Source: Hyphomicrobiales bacterium (GTDB lineage: Bacteria; Pseudomonadota; Alphaproteobacteria; Rhizobiales; Xanthobacteraceae). Taken from it: a stretch of 64,000 bases of DNA. Shown in pieces: positions 29,341 through 38,766 of the stretch (its first letter is position 1; each line of letters begins with the position of its first letter). The notes beneath the pieces were generated by a model. It saw only the letters and a list, made by a program, of their open reading frames with translations. It was not told the DNA's origin and searched no databases. The DNA is taken from the NCBI GenBank assembly GCA_023269635.1, contig JAHFPN010000001.1:1-64000 (forward strand), given 5' to 3'. The translations under genes were made by a program, and so were the position numbers.

Positions 29341-30044
29341 TCCTGGAGATCGAGAATCTCGAGCTCTATTACGGCGACGCCCAGGCGCTCGACCGGGTTT
29401 CGTTCGCGGTCGAGGAGGGCGAGCTGATCGCGATCGTGGGCGCGAACGGCGCCGGCAAGTCGAGCCTCATTCACACGATCGCCGGAATCGTGACCCCGCG
29501 TAGCGGCCGAATTCGATTCCGCGGCACAGACATTACCGGCCAGCCGACCCATATCACCTGCAATCTCGGCATCGGCCAGGTCGCCGAAGGCCGGCAGATT
29601 TTTCCCTCGCTCACGGTGATGGAGAACCTGGAGATGGGGGCTTTGTTGCCGCGCGCGCGCGGCAAGATGAGGGAGTCGATCGCGCAAGTTTTCGAATTGT
29701 TCCCGCGGCTCGCGGAGCGGAAAAGCCAGATCGCCGGCACCATGTCCGGCGGCGAGCAGCAGATGCTCGCGATCGGCCGCTGCCTGATGGGGCGGCCGGA
29801 ACTGATCATGTTCGACGAGCCCTCGCTCGGCCTCGCGCCCGCCCTGGTGCAGGAGTTGTTCAAGACCATCCGCGCGCTCAATCGGCGCGGCCTCACGATC
29901 ATTCTGGTCGAGCAAAACGTCGCGGTTTCGCTGAAGCTCGCGAGCCATGCCTATGTGCTGGAGAACGGACGCATCGTGATGAGCGGCAGCGGTCCGGAGC
30001 TGCTCAATGACGATCGTATCCGGAACGCATATCTCGGAATTTGA
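29337..30044 (+). CDS. LIV-type ABC importer ATPase (LivF), importer 2
   Basis: A 235-residue LivF ATPase with Walker A GANGAGKSS, LEMGALLPRARGK, signature MSGGEQQMLAIGRCL, Walker B LIMFDEPSLGLAP and H-loop VEQNVAVSL. The GTG at 29337 overlaps the livG stop (GTGA) and fits better than the track start at 29313. The ligase gene follows ten bases later, so uptake and CoA activation are co-transcribed. Confidence 0.93.
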   Translation: MILEIENLELYYGDAQALDRVSFAVEEGELIAIVGANGAGKSSLIHTIAGIVTPRSGRIRFRGTDITGQPTHITCNLGIGQVAEGRQIFPSLTVMENLEMGALLPRARGKMRESIAQVFELFPRLAERKSQIAGTMSGGEQQMLAIGRCLMGRPELIMFDEPSLGLAPALVQELFKTIRALNRRGLTIILVEQNVAVSLKLASHAYVLENGRIVMSGSGPELLNDDRIRNAYLGI

Positions 30045-30053
30045 CGTGTCGTC

Positions 30054-31907
30054 ATGAATGCGAGCAGGCCGCCGTTCGCCGAGATCGAGTTCGCGCCGCC
30101 GCTGGTGGAGCGGCGCGACCTCGGCGGCGGGGCTTTCGAGCTGTTCTCGCCGGTGCCGCTCGGCGCCTATGCGCCGAGCCTCGCTCATATGCTGCGCGAA
30201 CGCGCGGCGAAGCATCTGGACCGCGAATTCCTCGCTGAGCGCGATGGGTCGGGAACCTGGCGCCGGCTCACCTATGCGGGAGCGAGCCGCCAGGCCGATG
30301 CGATCGCGCAAGCGCTGCTCGACCGTGGGTGCCGTCCGGATCGCCCGCTGATGATCCTGTCCGGCAACGCGATCGACCATGCGCTGCTTACGCTCGGCGC
30401 CTATGTGGCCGGCGTCCCGGCGGTGCCGGTCTCGGTCGCGTATTCCTTGATGAGCCAGGACCACGAGAAGCTGAAATACATTTTCGCCGCGATCCGCCCG
30501 CGCGTGGTCTACGCCAGCCACGGCAAGACCTTCGCCAAGGCGCTGGCCGCGCTCGATCTAAAAGATGTCGAGCTGATCGTCGGCGCCGAGCCGCCCGAAG
30601 GCGTACGCGCAGGAACCCTGTCCAACCTTGTCGCCACGACGCCCACGCCGGCGGTGGAACAAGCATTCGCGCAGGTGAATCCGGATACGGTCGCCAAGAT
30701 CCTCTTCACCTCCGGCTCCACGGGAGCGCCGAAGGGCGTGATCAACACGCATCGGATGATGTGCTCGAACCAGACCATGGTCGAGCAAACCTGGAAGTTC
30801 GTGAAAACGGTGCCGGTCGTGCTGGTCGACTGGCTGCCCTGGAACCATACCTTCGGCGGCAATCACAACTTCAATCTGGTGCTGGCGCAGGGCGGCACGC
30901 TCTATATCGACGCCGGCCGGCCGGCGCCGAACCTGATCGAGCACACGGTCAAGAATCTCTCCGAAATCTCGCCGACCATCTATTTCAACGTGCCCGCCGG
31001 CTACAGCATGCTGCTGCCGTATCTGGAGAAGGACGGGCGGCTGGCGAAGAATTTCTTCGCCGAGCTCAGGCTCATCTTCTATGCCGGCGCCGCGCTCTCG
31101 CAGGACTTGTGGGACCGGCTCGAGGCGCTCTCGATCCGGGTCACCGGCCGCCGCGTGCCGATGATCTCGAGTTGGGGCTCGACCGAGACCTCGCCGGTCG
31201 CGACCTCGGGCCATCGCATCATCGAGCAAGCGGGAGTGATCGGCCTGCCGCCGCCCGGCGTCACGCTGAAATTCGTGCCCGCCGGCGGCAAGCTCGAAGT
31301 TCGCGTCCGCGGGCCCAACGTATTTCCCGGCTATTGGGGACGGCCAGACCTCACGAAAGAGGCCTTCGACGAGGACGGCTTCTATCGAATCGGCGACGCT
31401 GCGCGCCTGCTGGATCCCGCGGACCCTTCCAAGGGCGTCGTCTTCGACGGGCGGGTGGCGGAGGATTTCAAGCTTTCGACCGGCACCTGGGTGCATGCCG
31501 GCATGCTGCGCATCGCCGCGCTCGCGGCGGCGGCGCCGGTTCTGCAAGACGCGGTGGTTTCGGGCCACGACCGGGAACAGATCGGCCTCTTGGCCTGGCC
31601 GAGTCTCGCCGGCATGAAGCAGGTCTGCGCCGACGTCTCGCGCCACGACGATCCGGCCAAGCTGATCGGCGCGCGCGAGGTGCGGACGCACATCCGCGCG
31701 GGCATCGCGGCCCACAACGCGCGGCAGACCGGGTCTTCGACCATGATCCGGCGCGTATTGCTCTTGGCCGAGCCGCCTTCGATCGACGCCAACGAGATCA
31801 CCGACAAGGGCTATATCAACCAGCGCGCCGTGCTGGCGCGGCGGCAAGCGCTGGTCGAACGGCTTCATGCCGATCCGGCGGGCGCTGAAGTGATTGTGAT
31901 CGATTGA
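30054..31907 (+). CDS. Feruloyl-CoA-synthase-like acyl-CoA ligase
   Basis: A 617-residue ANL ligase. The N-terminal FSPVPLGAYAPSLAHMLRERA segment and total length match the feruloyl-CoA synthase group rather than short aryl-CoA ligases. A3 is LFTSGSTGAPKGVINTH, A5 SSWGSTETSP, and the A8 region is VFDGRVAEDFKLSTGTWVHAG. The usual C-terminal PxxxxGK lysine is replaced by NEITDKGYINQRAVL, as is normal in this group. As last gene of the importer 2 operon it probably activates the imported aromatic (ferulate or another phenylpropanoid or benzoate). A terminator follows. Confidence 0.85.
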   Translation: MNASRPPFAEIEFAPPLVERRDLGGGAFELFSPVPLGAYAPSLAHMLRERAAKHLDREFLAERDGSGTWRRLTYAGASRQADAIAQALLDRGCRPDRPLMILSGNAIDHALLTLGAYVAGVPAVPVSVAYSLMSQDHEKLKYIFAAIRPRVVYASHGKTFAKALAALDLKDVELIVGAEPPEGVRAGTLSNLVATTPTPAVEQAFAQVNPDTVAKILFTSGSTGAPKGVINTHRMMCSNQTMVEQTWKFVKTVPVVLVDWLPWNHTFGGNHNFNLVLAQGGTLYIDAGRPAPNLIEHTVKNLSEISPTIYFNVPAGYSMLLPYLEKDGRLAKNFFAELRLIFYAGAALSQDLWDRLEALSIRVTGRRVPMISSWGSTETSPVATSGHRIIEQAGVIGLPPPGVTLKFVPAGGKLEVRVRGPNVFPGYWGRPDLTKEAFDEDGFYRIGDAARLLDPADPSKGVVFDGRVAEDFKLSTGTWVHAGMLRIAALAAAAPVLQDAVVSGHDREQIGLLAWPSLAGMKQVCADVSRHDDPAKLIGAREVRTHIRAGIAAHNARQTGSSTMIRRVLLLAEPPSIDANEITDKGYINQRAVLARRQALVERLHADPAGAEVIVID

Positions 31908-31958
31908 TGGGCCGATGGCCGCGCGAGTTTCGCCAATGATGGGCCAACGCCGGAAACC

Positions 31959-31987
31959 GCCCGGCTCCCGCGGCCGGGCCCAATTTT
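31959..31987 (+). terminator. Rho-independent terminator after the ligase gene
   Basis: GCCCGG and CCGGGC pair around a nine-base partly paired loop, followed by CCAATTTT. It is 52 bases after the ligase stop and closes the importer 2 operon. Confidence 0.6.
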
Positions 31988-32173
31988 GCAGAAATTTCAA
32001 GGCTTGGAGTGGGCAGGGTCGCTGCGCCGCAGGCTTCATTCACACGAATGTGGGGGTAGCCCCCGCCCGGACCGAGGCATAAGATTACTCAACAAGCTCA
32101 GACCGAGCGTCGGTTGTGAGCTCTTAAGCGTAGGGGAACAACCGCGCTTCAATTTCCCGAGGGAGGACCATTG

Positions 32174-33547
32174 ATGAGCGAAGTAACGCGCAGGAACTTT
32201 CTCAACAATCTGGCGGTAGGTGCCGCAGCGGCGGCAACGGTGGCGCCGGTTACCTATTTCGCCGGACCGCGGCCCGCGCACGCGGCGATCAAGGTCAAGG
32301 GAGTCGTCCCGGACAAGCCGTTCAAGACCGGGCACATCACGTTTCTGACCGGACCCGCCAATCTCTTGGGCGAACCCGGCCGGAAAGGGCATCTGCTGGC
32401 GGCCGAAGAAATCAACGCCGAGGGCGGATTCCTGGGCAAGCGCAAGATCGAGACCATCATGGCCGACGAGGCCGCCGGCACCGACGCCAACGTGAAAGAG
32501 CTTCGCCGCATGAAGCTCTCCGAGAAGATCGACTTATTCACCGGCGTCATCTCCAGCGGCAACACGCCGGCGCTCGGCCCGGTCGCCGAGGAGCTCGGGC
32601 TGCTGACGATGTTCAACGACGGCTGCACCGACTTCCTGTTCGACAAGGCGGTGCCCAATCCGAAATACGTGTTCCGGGTGACCAACATCCAGTCGGCGGA
32701 CGGCGTCACGTCCGCGGTCGGCGCGGCGAAGGCTTGGCCGAACGCAAAGCGGGTCGCCTCGATCCAGCCGGACTACAGCTACGGCCGCAACGTGCATGAG
32801 CATTTCATGCTGGCGTACCAAAAGCTGGTCCCCGGCGCGACTTCCGTCTCCGAGGCATGGCCGAAGCTCGGCACCACCGACTTTACTCCGCACATCACCA
32901 AGCTGATTTCCGACACGCCGGACGTGTTGATCTGCGGCGTGTGGGGCGGTGACTACGTGGCGTTCTACAAGCAGGCGCTGCGCTACGGCCTGTTCGACAA
33001 GATGAAGGTCGCCACCACGCTCGCCTTCGGCGGGCAGCCGCACGCCATCGGCAAGGATCACCCCGAGGGCGTGCTGGCCGGCGTGCACGCCAACTACTTC
33101 TTCCTGCATCCGGCCAAAGGGCGCTGGCCGACCAACGACGGGTTCGTCGAGCGTTATTACAAGCGCTGGAGCGAATACCCGAGCTTCGAGTCGGACGGCG
33201 CCTATGCGTCGCTCTACCTGCTCAAGGCCGCCATCGAGAAAGCCAACCTGCTGGTGGGCGGTTGGCCGGAGGACGAAGTCATCATCGCCATGCTCGAAGG
33301 CATGGGGATGGATACGCCGGCCGGCTATCTCTACATCCGGCCCGACAACCACCAGGGCTACAAGGACGCCGTGATCGGGATGACCAAGAACAATCCCGCT
33401 TATCCATTCCCGGTTTGGGATCCGAACTCGATCATCACGATTCCCATCCGGGACATCACCGCGCCGCCGAATTGGCCGAAGCCCGGCACGACCCACAACG
33501 AGTCGACGGCGGCGGCCAACTGGCTGAAGACCACCTGGCTGACCTGA
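32174..33547 (+). CDS. LIV-type ABC importer binding protein, importer 3
   Basis: A 457-residue Peripla_BP_6 protein with a Tat signal (TRRNFLNN followed by a hydrophobic stretch to AHA). Mature segments include FKTGHITFLTGPANLLGEPG, GVISSGNTPALGPVAEELG and PDYSYGRNVHEHF. GGGAGGA lies six bases before the ATG; the TTG at 32171 in the track is less likely. It has an unusually Trp/Pro-rich C-terminal tail. It heads the importer 3 region but is separated from its permease genes by a 2.4-kb gene of unknown function. The ligand is unknown. Confidence 0.92.
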   Translation: MSEVTRRNFLNNLAVGAAAAATVAPVTYFAGPRPAHAAIKVKGVVPDKPFKTGHITFLTGPANLLGEPGRKGHLLAAEEINAEGGFLGKRKIETIMADEAAGTDANVKELRRMKLSEKIDLFTGVISSGNTPALGPVAEELGLLTMFNDGCTDFLFDKAVPNPKYVFRVTNIQSADGVTSAVGAAKAWPNAKRVASIQPDYSYGRNVHEHFMLAYQKLVPGATSVSEAWPKLGTTDFTPHITKLISDTPDVLICGVWGGDYVAFYKQALRYGLFDKMKVATTLAFGGQPHAIGKDHPEGVLAGVHANYFFLHPAKGRWPTNDGFVERYYKRWSEYPSFESDGAYASLYLLKAAIEKANLLVGGWPEDEVIIAMLEGMGMDTPAGYLYIRPDNHQGYKDAVIGMTKNNPAYPFPVWDPNSIITIPIRDITAPPNWPKPGTTHNESTAAANWLKTTWLT

Positions 33548-33566
33548 GCGCAACCTAGATCGGCGG

Positions 33567-33603
33567 AGCGGCCGTGTTTTACCGACACGGCCGCTTCCTT
33601 TCC
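33567..33603 (+). terminator. Stem-loop/terminator after importer 3 binding-protein gene
   Basis: AGCGGCCGTGT and its exact complement ACACGGCCGCT (11 bp) enclose a seven-base loop and are followed by TCCTTTCC. It could end part of the transcripts and favour binding-protein expression, matching the stem-loops of importers 1 and 2. Confidence 0.75.
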
Positions 33604-33626
33604 CGGGGGGACGTAAGATTCTGACC

Positions 33627-36002
33627 ATGCACCGGGGCCTGGATAGGTCGGCCGGACCGCGGATGCGCCTCGGCCGCCGAGTTTGCCGTGACTCAATCTG
33701 GCACGGGCGGGTCAAGCGCGCCGCCGCCTTGGCGATCGCCGCGGGACTCTTCATTGCCGGCGGCCAGAGCGGCGCCGGTCATTCGGTTGGTCACTATCCC
33801 TCCTATTTTCCCGACGAGATCCGCATCGACGTCGTCGATCCGACGGCGGCCGCCAAGGGTCTCGTCGATCAAACGCTGCATGCCTATGTCGGCGCAACGC
33901 CGGCGATCGTGGGACCCGTGCCGGGACACGTGAAGTCGGTGACCTCGCTGGGATCGTTTCTGGTCCTTTCCTTCGACACGACCTCCGCACGTTTCGCATC
34001 CGCCGAGGCTCGTTGCGCTGCCGCCCGCAGCGTTCTGGCGGCGCTCCGGGAGGAAAAAGCGGCCGGCTTCGTCTTCCACCCTTATCCGGTGACGCCCTAT
34101 CACGCCGACTACCTGCATCACGTGGACCGCGTCGAGGCCGCGAAGGACTCCGCCATTGGCGGAATTGCGCCGACGTTGCCCAAGAAAATCGGCGCCAAAG
34201 GCCGGCTGGCCGAAGCGATCGTCCGGGCGCGATGGGGGCTCTTGGCCGAAGGCGGGGACGTGACTCTTGAGGAGATTCCGGTTGACCGCCTATTCGCCGC
34301 CGTAAGCGTGCAGTTCGACGGTTGGTCGGGTCCGCCGTGGCTGAAAGACGGCTGGTTCCAGGCACATCGGCTGCTGGCCCCCGGTCTCGATGCCGCATCG
34401 CGGTCGGCGGTGGACGAAAACTATGCGCACCTGATCCGCGGCGAAGTCCTCGGCTTGGCGGAGCGGGCGGATCTGGAGCGGCGTCTGGTGGCGGCGCTCA
34501 CCAAGGGCTGCGAGCGAACGGTGGTCGGCTACACGCTGAAGGAGGAATACATCAACGAGGCGTACCCGTCCGGGGTCGAGAACGTCGCCTACGACTCGCT
34601 CGGCGGACTCAACTCGGCGATCTTCCTCCGCACCGTGAAGCTCAAGGAGTATCCGTGGAACGGCAAGCTGCAAATCGGGGTGCGCGATCGCCCCGGGGCG
34701 GCGTGGAACCCGGTGGCGGGCTTCACCGACGTCATGGGAAAGCTGATCTGGTCGGCCGTCGGCGATCCCGCCATGATTCCAATCCCGTTCAATGCGAGTT
34801 GGATGCCGAACCGCGTGCAAGCGGTCGTCACCAAAGTGGTCGGCCAATCCGGCGGCGTGCGAGTGCCGTCCGACGCGGTCCGCCCGCAGCCCGGAACCGG
34901 GATCTTGCAGCGCGCGGGCGTTGGAGTCTTCAGCTCGGCGAAGGTGGTTTACGAGGTTCTTGCTTCGCCCTTCGAGGACGGCACCGAGATGGAGGTGGCG
35001 GATCTGCTCTATCCGTTCGCTTTCATCTATCGCTGGGGGGCCAAAGCAGGCCCCGGCGATGACGCCCGCGAACCGGTGCTGCAAGCGGCCTTGGCGGCCA
35101 TGCAGGAGCGCCTGGCTGCGCTCAGCGTCGTGCGGGTGGAAAGGACGACCCATGCCATCTCCGAGGACATTAAAGTCGTCCAGAAAACGCCCGTGCTGGA
35201 GGTCTATCTCAGCAACGCGCCCGGCGACGACCGGCAGATAGCGGCGCTGGCGCCGCCGTGGAGCACGGTGCCCTGGCATCTGCTGGCACTGATGGAAGAA
35301 GCGGTCATCCGGGGATATGCGGCTTTTTCGGAAGCGGAAGCTGCCAGGCGGCGAATTCCTTGGCTCGATCTGGTTCGCGATCCGGCGCTCAGAGCGAAGA
35401 TGCTGGACCTGGTCGCGCAGTTCGAGCGTGAGCGCTATCGCCCCGAGCCGCTGAAAGATCTCGTTACCGCCGACGAGGCGGGAGCGCGCTGGCGGTCGCT
35501 CAGAATCTTCGCCGAAAAGAACGGCCATTTCCTGGTCGCCAACGGGCCCTATCGGCTAAAGCAATGGCAACCCGACGCGGTTGTGCTCGAGGCGGTCCGC
35601 GAGCAGACCTATCCCTTGGGCTTCGGCACCTTCGACCGCTTCGTCAATCCGCCGAGGGCAGTGATCAACGCCGTGACGCGACAGTCCGGCGAGATCTTCG
35701 TCCGCGCCCACGCCGAAATGGTCTTGAAAATGGGACGCGATTACCAGCTCGTGAAGGAACCGCTGTTGCGGACGACGTTGCGCGGGACCGTCGGACTGCT
35801 GGTCGTCTCGCGCTATCTGTTGATCGGCCCCGACGGCGCGGTTCTCGAACTTGACAAGATGCGGTGGATGGAGGACGGGCGCTTCGCCATCAAGCTTCCG
35901 CAACACTTGCAGCCGGGGCAGTACACCGTCTTGTTTGCCGTTTTTCTCGACGGCAACACGATCGATCCGAGCGTCGGCCGGCTCGGCGTCAAGATCGAAT
36001 GA
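33627..36002 (+). CDS. Exported two-part protein of unknown function (fused form of the 39.5-43.7 kb proteins)
   Basis: 791 residues with an N-terminal signal-like helix (VKRAAALAIAAGLFIAGG). After it the sequence GHSVGHYPSYFPDEIRI begins the N-half (about 50-410). The N-half is clearly homologous to the 379-aa protein at 39549 (shared: FVFHPYPVTPYHADYLHHVD, NSAIFLRTVKLKEYPWNG, WSAVGDP). The C-half (about 430-791) is homologous to the last 360 residues of the 879-aa membrane protein at 41048 (shared: PPWSTVPWH, YRPEPLKDLV, HFLVANGPYRL). In the C-half FEDGTEMEVADLLYPF and NGPYRLKQW recall SBP_bac_5 peptide-binding proteins. The start is uncertain; ATG 33663 would shorten the long n-region. It sits inside the importer 3 gene set. 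No named family is recognised for the N-half. Confidence 0.85.
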   Translation: MHRGLDRSAGPRMRLGRRVCRDSIWHGRVKRAAALAIAAGLFIAGGQSGAGHSVGHYPSYFPDEIRIDVVDPTAAAKGLVDQTLHAYVGATPAIVGPVPGHVKSVTSLGSFLVLSFDTTSARFASAEARCAAARSVLAALREEKAAGFVFHPYPVTPYHADYLHHVDRVEAAKDSAIGGIAPTLPKKIGAKGRLAEAIVRARWGLLAEGGDVTLEEIPVDRLFAAVSVQFDGWSGPPWLKDGWFQAHRLLAPGLDAASRSAVDENYAHLIRGEVLGLAERADLERRLVAALTKGCERTVVGYTLKEEYINEAYPSGVENVAYDSLGGLNSAIFLRTVKLKEYPWNGKLQIGVRDRPGAAWNPVAGFTDVMGKLIWSAVGDPAMIPIPFNASWMPNRVQAVVTKVVGQSGGVRVPSDAVRPQPGTGILQRAGVGVFSSAKVVYEVLASPFEDGTEMEVADLLYPFAFIYRWGAKAGPGDDAREPVLQAALAAMQERLAALSVVRVERTTHAISEDIKVVQKTPVLEVYLSNAPGDDRQIAALAPPWSTVPWHLLALMEEAVIRGYAAFSEAEAARRRIPWLDLVRDPALRAKMLDLVAQFERERYRPEPLKDLVTADEAGARWRSLRIFAEKNGHFLVANGPYRLKQWQPDAVVLEAVREQTYPLGFGTFDRFVNPPRAVINAVTRQSGEIFVRAHAEMVLKMGRDYQLVKEPLLRTTLRGTVGLLVVSRYLLIGPDGAVLELDKMRWMEDGRFAIKLPQHLQPGQYTVLFAVFLDGNTIDPSVGRLGVKIE

Positions 36003-36061
36003 TGTGCTAGAACAGCCGATGTAACGTTGTAGCGGGCCGCGAAAGATCCCGGGGACGGGGC

Positions 36062-36976
36062 GTGCGGCAAGGGGGGATGGTGACCGGGACGATCTTCGTC
36101 ATTCAGCTGCTCAACGCGCTTTTCTATGCGGCGGTCCTGTTCCTGATCGCCGCGGGCTTGAGCTTGATCTACGGCGTCATGCGCATCGTGAATCTGGCGC
36201 ATGGATCGCTCTACGCGCTCGGCGCCTATGTCACCGCCTGGGCGGTCGGCGGCGCGGTCGGCGCGGCGGTGGCCGGAACGCTCGGCCAAATCGGGCTGTT
36301 CCTGCTCCTGCCGATCGGCGCGATTGCGGTCGGCGTGCTCGGCGCCGTCATCGAGCCCACGCTGCTGCGCCCGCTCTACCGCAGGTCCGAGGAGTATCAC
36401 CTGCTGATTACCTTCGGCTTGCTCATGATCATCGAAGACATGCTCAAGTTGATCTTTGGCGGCACGCCGCTCACCGCCAGCAACATCATGGATGGCTTGG
36501 GATCGATTTCCGTCGGCGCCCTGCCTTACCCGACCTATAATCTTCTGGTGATCGCCATCGGCGTGGCGGCGGCGGTCGGCCTTTGGTGGTTTGTCTATCG
36601 CACGAAGTTCGGCGTGATCTTGCGCGCTATTTCCCAGGACCGGCGGATGGCGGCCGCGCTCGGCATCAATGTCGGGCGCGTCTATGTGCAGGCCTTCGCC
36701 ATCGGCTGCTTTATTACCGGCCTCGGCGGCGCCATCGTCGTTCCGGCCCAAGCCGCGGTGCTCGGCATGGGAGTCGAGTGGCTGATCGTGGCGTTCGTCG
36801 TGGTGGTGATTGGCGGGCTCGGAAGCCTCGAGGGCGCGCTCGTCGGCGCGCTGATCGTGGGCATCGCCCACGTCGCCGGCATCCAGTTCTTCGCCGAGAT
36901 CGAGCTTGCCGTGCTTTATTTGATCGCGACCGTGGTCCTCATGGTGCGGCCGACCGGCCTGTTCGGGAGGGCGTGA
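36062..36976 (+). CDS. LIV-type ABC importer permease (LivH), importer 3
   Basis: A 304-residue LivH permease with MRIVNLAHGSLYALGAYV, LRAISQDRRMAAALGIN and terminal RPTGLFGRA. The track start is GTG at 36062 after GGGGACGGGG; an ATG/GTG pair at 36077/36080 after AAGGGGGG is an alternative. It carries a longer first periplasmic region (AVGGAVGAAVAGTLGQIG) than importers 1 and 2. Confidence 0.92.
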   Translation: MRQGGMVTGTIFVIQLLNALFYAAVLFLIAAGLSLIYGVMRIVNLAHGSLYALGAYVTAWAVGGAVGAAVAGTLGQIGLFLLLPIGAIAVGVLGAVIEPTLLRPLYRRSEEYHLLITFGLLMIIEDMLKLIFGGTPLTASNIMDGLGSISVGALPYPTYNLLVIAIGVAAAVGLWWFVYRTKFGVILRAISQDRRMAAALGINVGRVYVQAFAIGCFITGLGGAIVVPAQAAVLGMGVEWLIVAFVVVVIGGLGSLEGALVGALIVGIAHVAGIQFFAEIELAVLYLIATVVLMVRPTGLFGRA

Positions 36977-36977
36977 G

Positions 36978-37997
36978 ATGGCGAACGCGGCCCTCGCGAC
37001 CACTGGCCCACGCACCGGCCCTTCCACCGGGCGGCTCGCTACGGTGGCTATCATCATCCTGCTGGTGTTGGTGGCGCTGCCGCGGATCGTCGATCCCTAC
37101 CAAACCGTGCTCGTCACCTATGGCTTGGCCATGGCCATCGCCGCGCTCGGGTTCAATCTACTGCTCGGCTACACCGGCCTTTTGTCCTTCGGCCATTCGG
37201 CCTATTTCGGTGCCGGCGCCTACACGGTCGCCTTCATCACCCGCGACCTCGCGGTCCAGTCCATGGAGCTCTGCATCCTGGGCGGATTGATCGGTGCGTG
37301 CGTGGTCGCGGCGCTATTCGGCTTCGTGTGCGTCCGCCACACGCGCATCTTCTTCGGGATTCTCACGCTTGCGCTGTCGCAGGTGCTCTGGAGCCTCGCG
37401 TTCAAGTTTTTCTGGGTTACCGGCGGCACCGACGGGATCCGGGTCGCCTATGCGAAGCTGACGCTCCTCGGCGGCATGATCAATTTCGCCGGGCCGGGTT
37501 CTTACCAGCGCTTCGTGTTTGCCTATTACTATTATGTGCTCGCCGTGTTCGCGATCGCCGCGGTCGTCATGTGGGTGATCGTGCATTCGCCGTTCGGCAA
37601 GGCGCTGCAGGCGATCCGCGACAACGAGGTGCGCGCCGGCTTTGTCGGCATCCCGGTGCGCCGCTATCGCTGGATCGCGTTCATCATCTCCGGCACCTTC
37701 ACCGGGATTGCCGGCGTCTTGTGGGTGCCGCTCAACGGCCTGACCACGCCCGACATTCTCTATTGGCCGTTCTCGGGCGAGCTCGTGTTCATGACCGTGC
37801 TCGGCGGATTCCGCAATTTCACCGGCCCCATCGTCGGAGCGGTGCTGTTCAACTATCTCAAGACCTACGCGGTCGCGAGCAGCGAATATTGGCAGCTCCT
37901 GCTCGGCGTGGTGCTCGTGGCCCTGGTACTGGTGCTGCCGTCGGGCGTCGTCGGCACCTTCGCGCGCCTCGGCCGTCGCTTCGCGAGGAGGCAATGA
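36978..37997 (+). CDS. LIV-type ABC importer permease (LivM), importer 3
   Basis: A 339-residue LivM permease with GYTGLLSFGHSAYFGAGAYTVA, KALQAIRDNEVRAGFVGIPV and GGFRNFTGPIVGAVLFNYLK. The start codon is one base after the livH stop. It has an Arg-rich C-terminal end (RLGRRFARRQ). Confidence 0.93.
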   Translation: MANAALATTGPRTGPSTGRLATVAIIILLVLVALPRIVDPYQTVLVTYGLAMAIAALGFNLLLGYTGLLSFGHSAYFGAGAYTVAFITRDLAVQSMELCILGGLIGACVVAALFGFVCVRHTRIFFGILTLALSQVLWSLAFKFFWVTGGTDGIRVAYAKLTLLGGMINFAGPGSYQRFVFAYYYYVLAVFAIAAVVMWVIVHSPFGKALQAIRDNEVRAGFVGIPVRRYRWIAFIISGTFTGIAGVLWVPLNGLTTPDILYWPFSGELVFMTVLGGFRNFTGPIVGAVLFNYLKTYAVASSEYWQLLLGVVLVALVLVLPSGVVGTFARLGRRFARRQ

Positions 37998-37998
37998 G

Positions 37999-38766
37999 AT
38001 GAACCTCCTCGAAACCGTCCATCTCAAGCGCTATTTCGGCGACACCCGCGCGGTCGACGACGTGAGCCTTTCCGTCGCCGAAGGCGAGTTCGTTTCCCTG
38101 GTCGGACCGAACGGCGCCGGCAAGACCTCCTTGGTCAACGTGGTGAGCGCCTATCTCAAGGCGGACTCGGGCACGATCCTGTTCCGGGGAGCGGACCTCA
38201 CCCATGCGTCGGTCACGGATCGGGTGAAGGCGGGAATCGCACGCAGCTTCCAGATCGTGAACCTGTTCGACGATCTCTCCGCGTTCGATAACGTGGCGCT
38301 CGCGATCTTCTCCCGCCAAGGCAAGACCGTGAACCTCATGGCGCTCGCTCATCTCGATCGCGACGTCACCGCCGAAGCCGATCACGTCCTCGCCCAGTTC
38401 AACTTGAGCGCCAAGCGTAGCGAGCTCGCGCGCGATCTCGCGCAAGGAGAACGCAAGCTCCTGGACGTCGCGCTCGCTTACGCGCTGCGGCCGAAGCTCT
38501 TGTTCCTCGACGAGCCGACGAGCGGCGTCAGCACCCGCGACAAGGGCCAGATCATGGATACCATCGCCTCGGTCGTGCGCGGCGAGGGCATCACTGCCGT
38601 GATCGTCGAGCACGACATGGACGTGGTGTTCAAGTATTCCGACCGCATCGTGGTGATGCACCAGGGCGCGATCCTGGCCCAGGGCACCCCCGACGAGATC
38701 CGCAAGAACGAGCAGGTGGCGATGATCCTGATCGGCTCGGCGGACGCCTTCGCGCGAAAGGATTGA
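37999..38766 (+). CDS. LIV-type ABC importer ATPase (LivG), importer 3
   Basis: A 255-residue ATPase with Walker A GPNGAGKTS, FQIVNLFDDLSAFDNV, signature LAQGERKLLDVALA, Walker B LLFLDEPTSGVS and H-loop VEHDMDVV. It starts one base after livM and its stop overlaps the TTG start of livF. Confidence 0.93.
   Translation: MNLLETVHLKRYFGDTRAVDDVSLSVAEGEFVSLVGPNGAGKTSLVNVVSAYLKADSGTILFRGADLTHASVTDRVKAGIARSFQIVNLFDDLSAFDNVALAIFSRQGKTVNLMALAHLDRDVTAEADHVLAQFNLSAKRSELARDLAQGERKLLDVALAYALRPKLLFLDEPTSGVSTRDKGQIMDTIASVVRGEGITAVIVEHDMDVVFKYSDRIVVMHQGAILAQGTPDEIRKNEQVAMILIGSADAFARKD

Noticed and set aside
30329-31888. 519-codon plus-strand ORF inside the feruloyl-CoA-synthase-like gene
   Set aside because: Frame-shifted shadow; the ligase frame has all ANL motifs.
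32052-32064. GGGGG-TAG-CCCCC hairpin in the gap before importer 3
   Set aside because: Short stem with a three-base loop, no T-run and no placement that suggests a function; likely chance in G+C-rich DNA.
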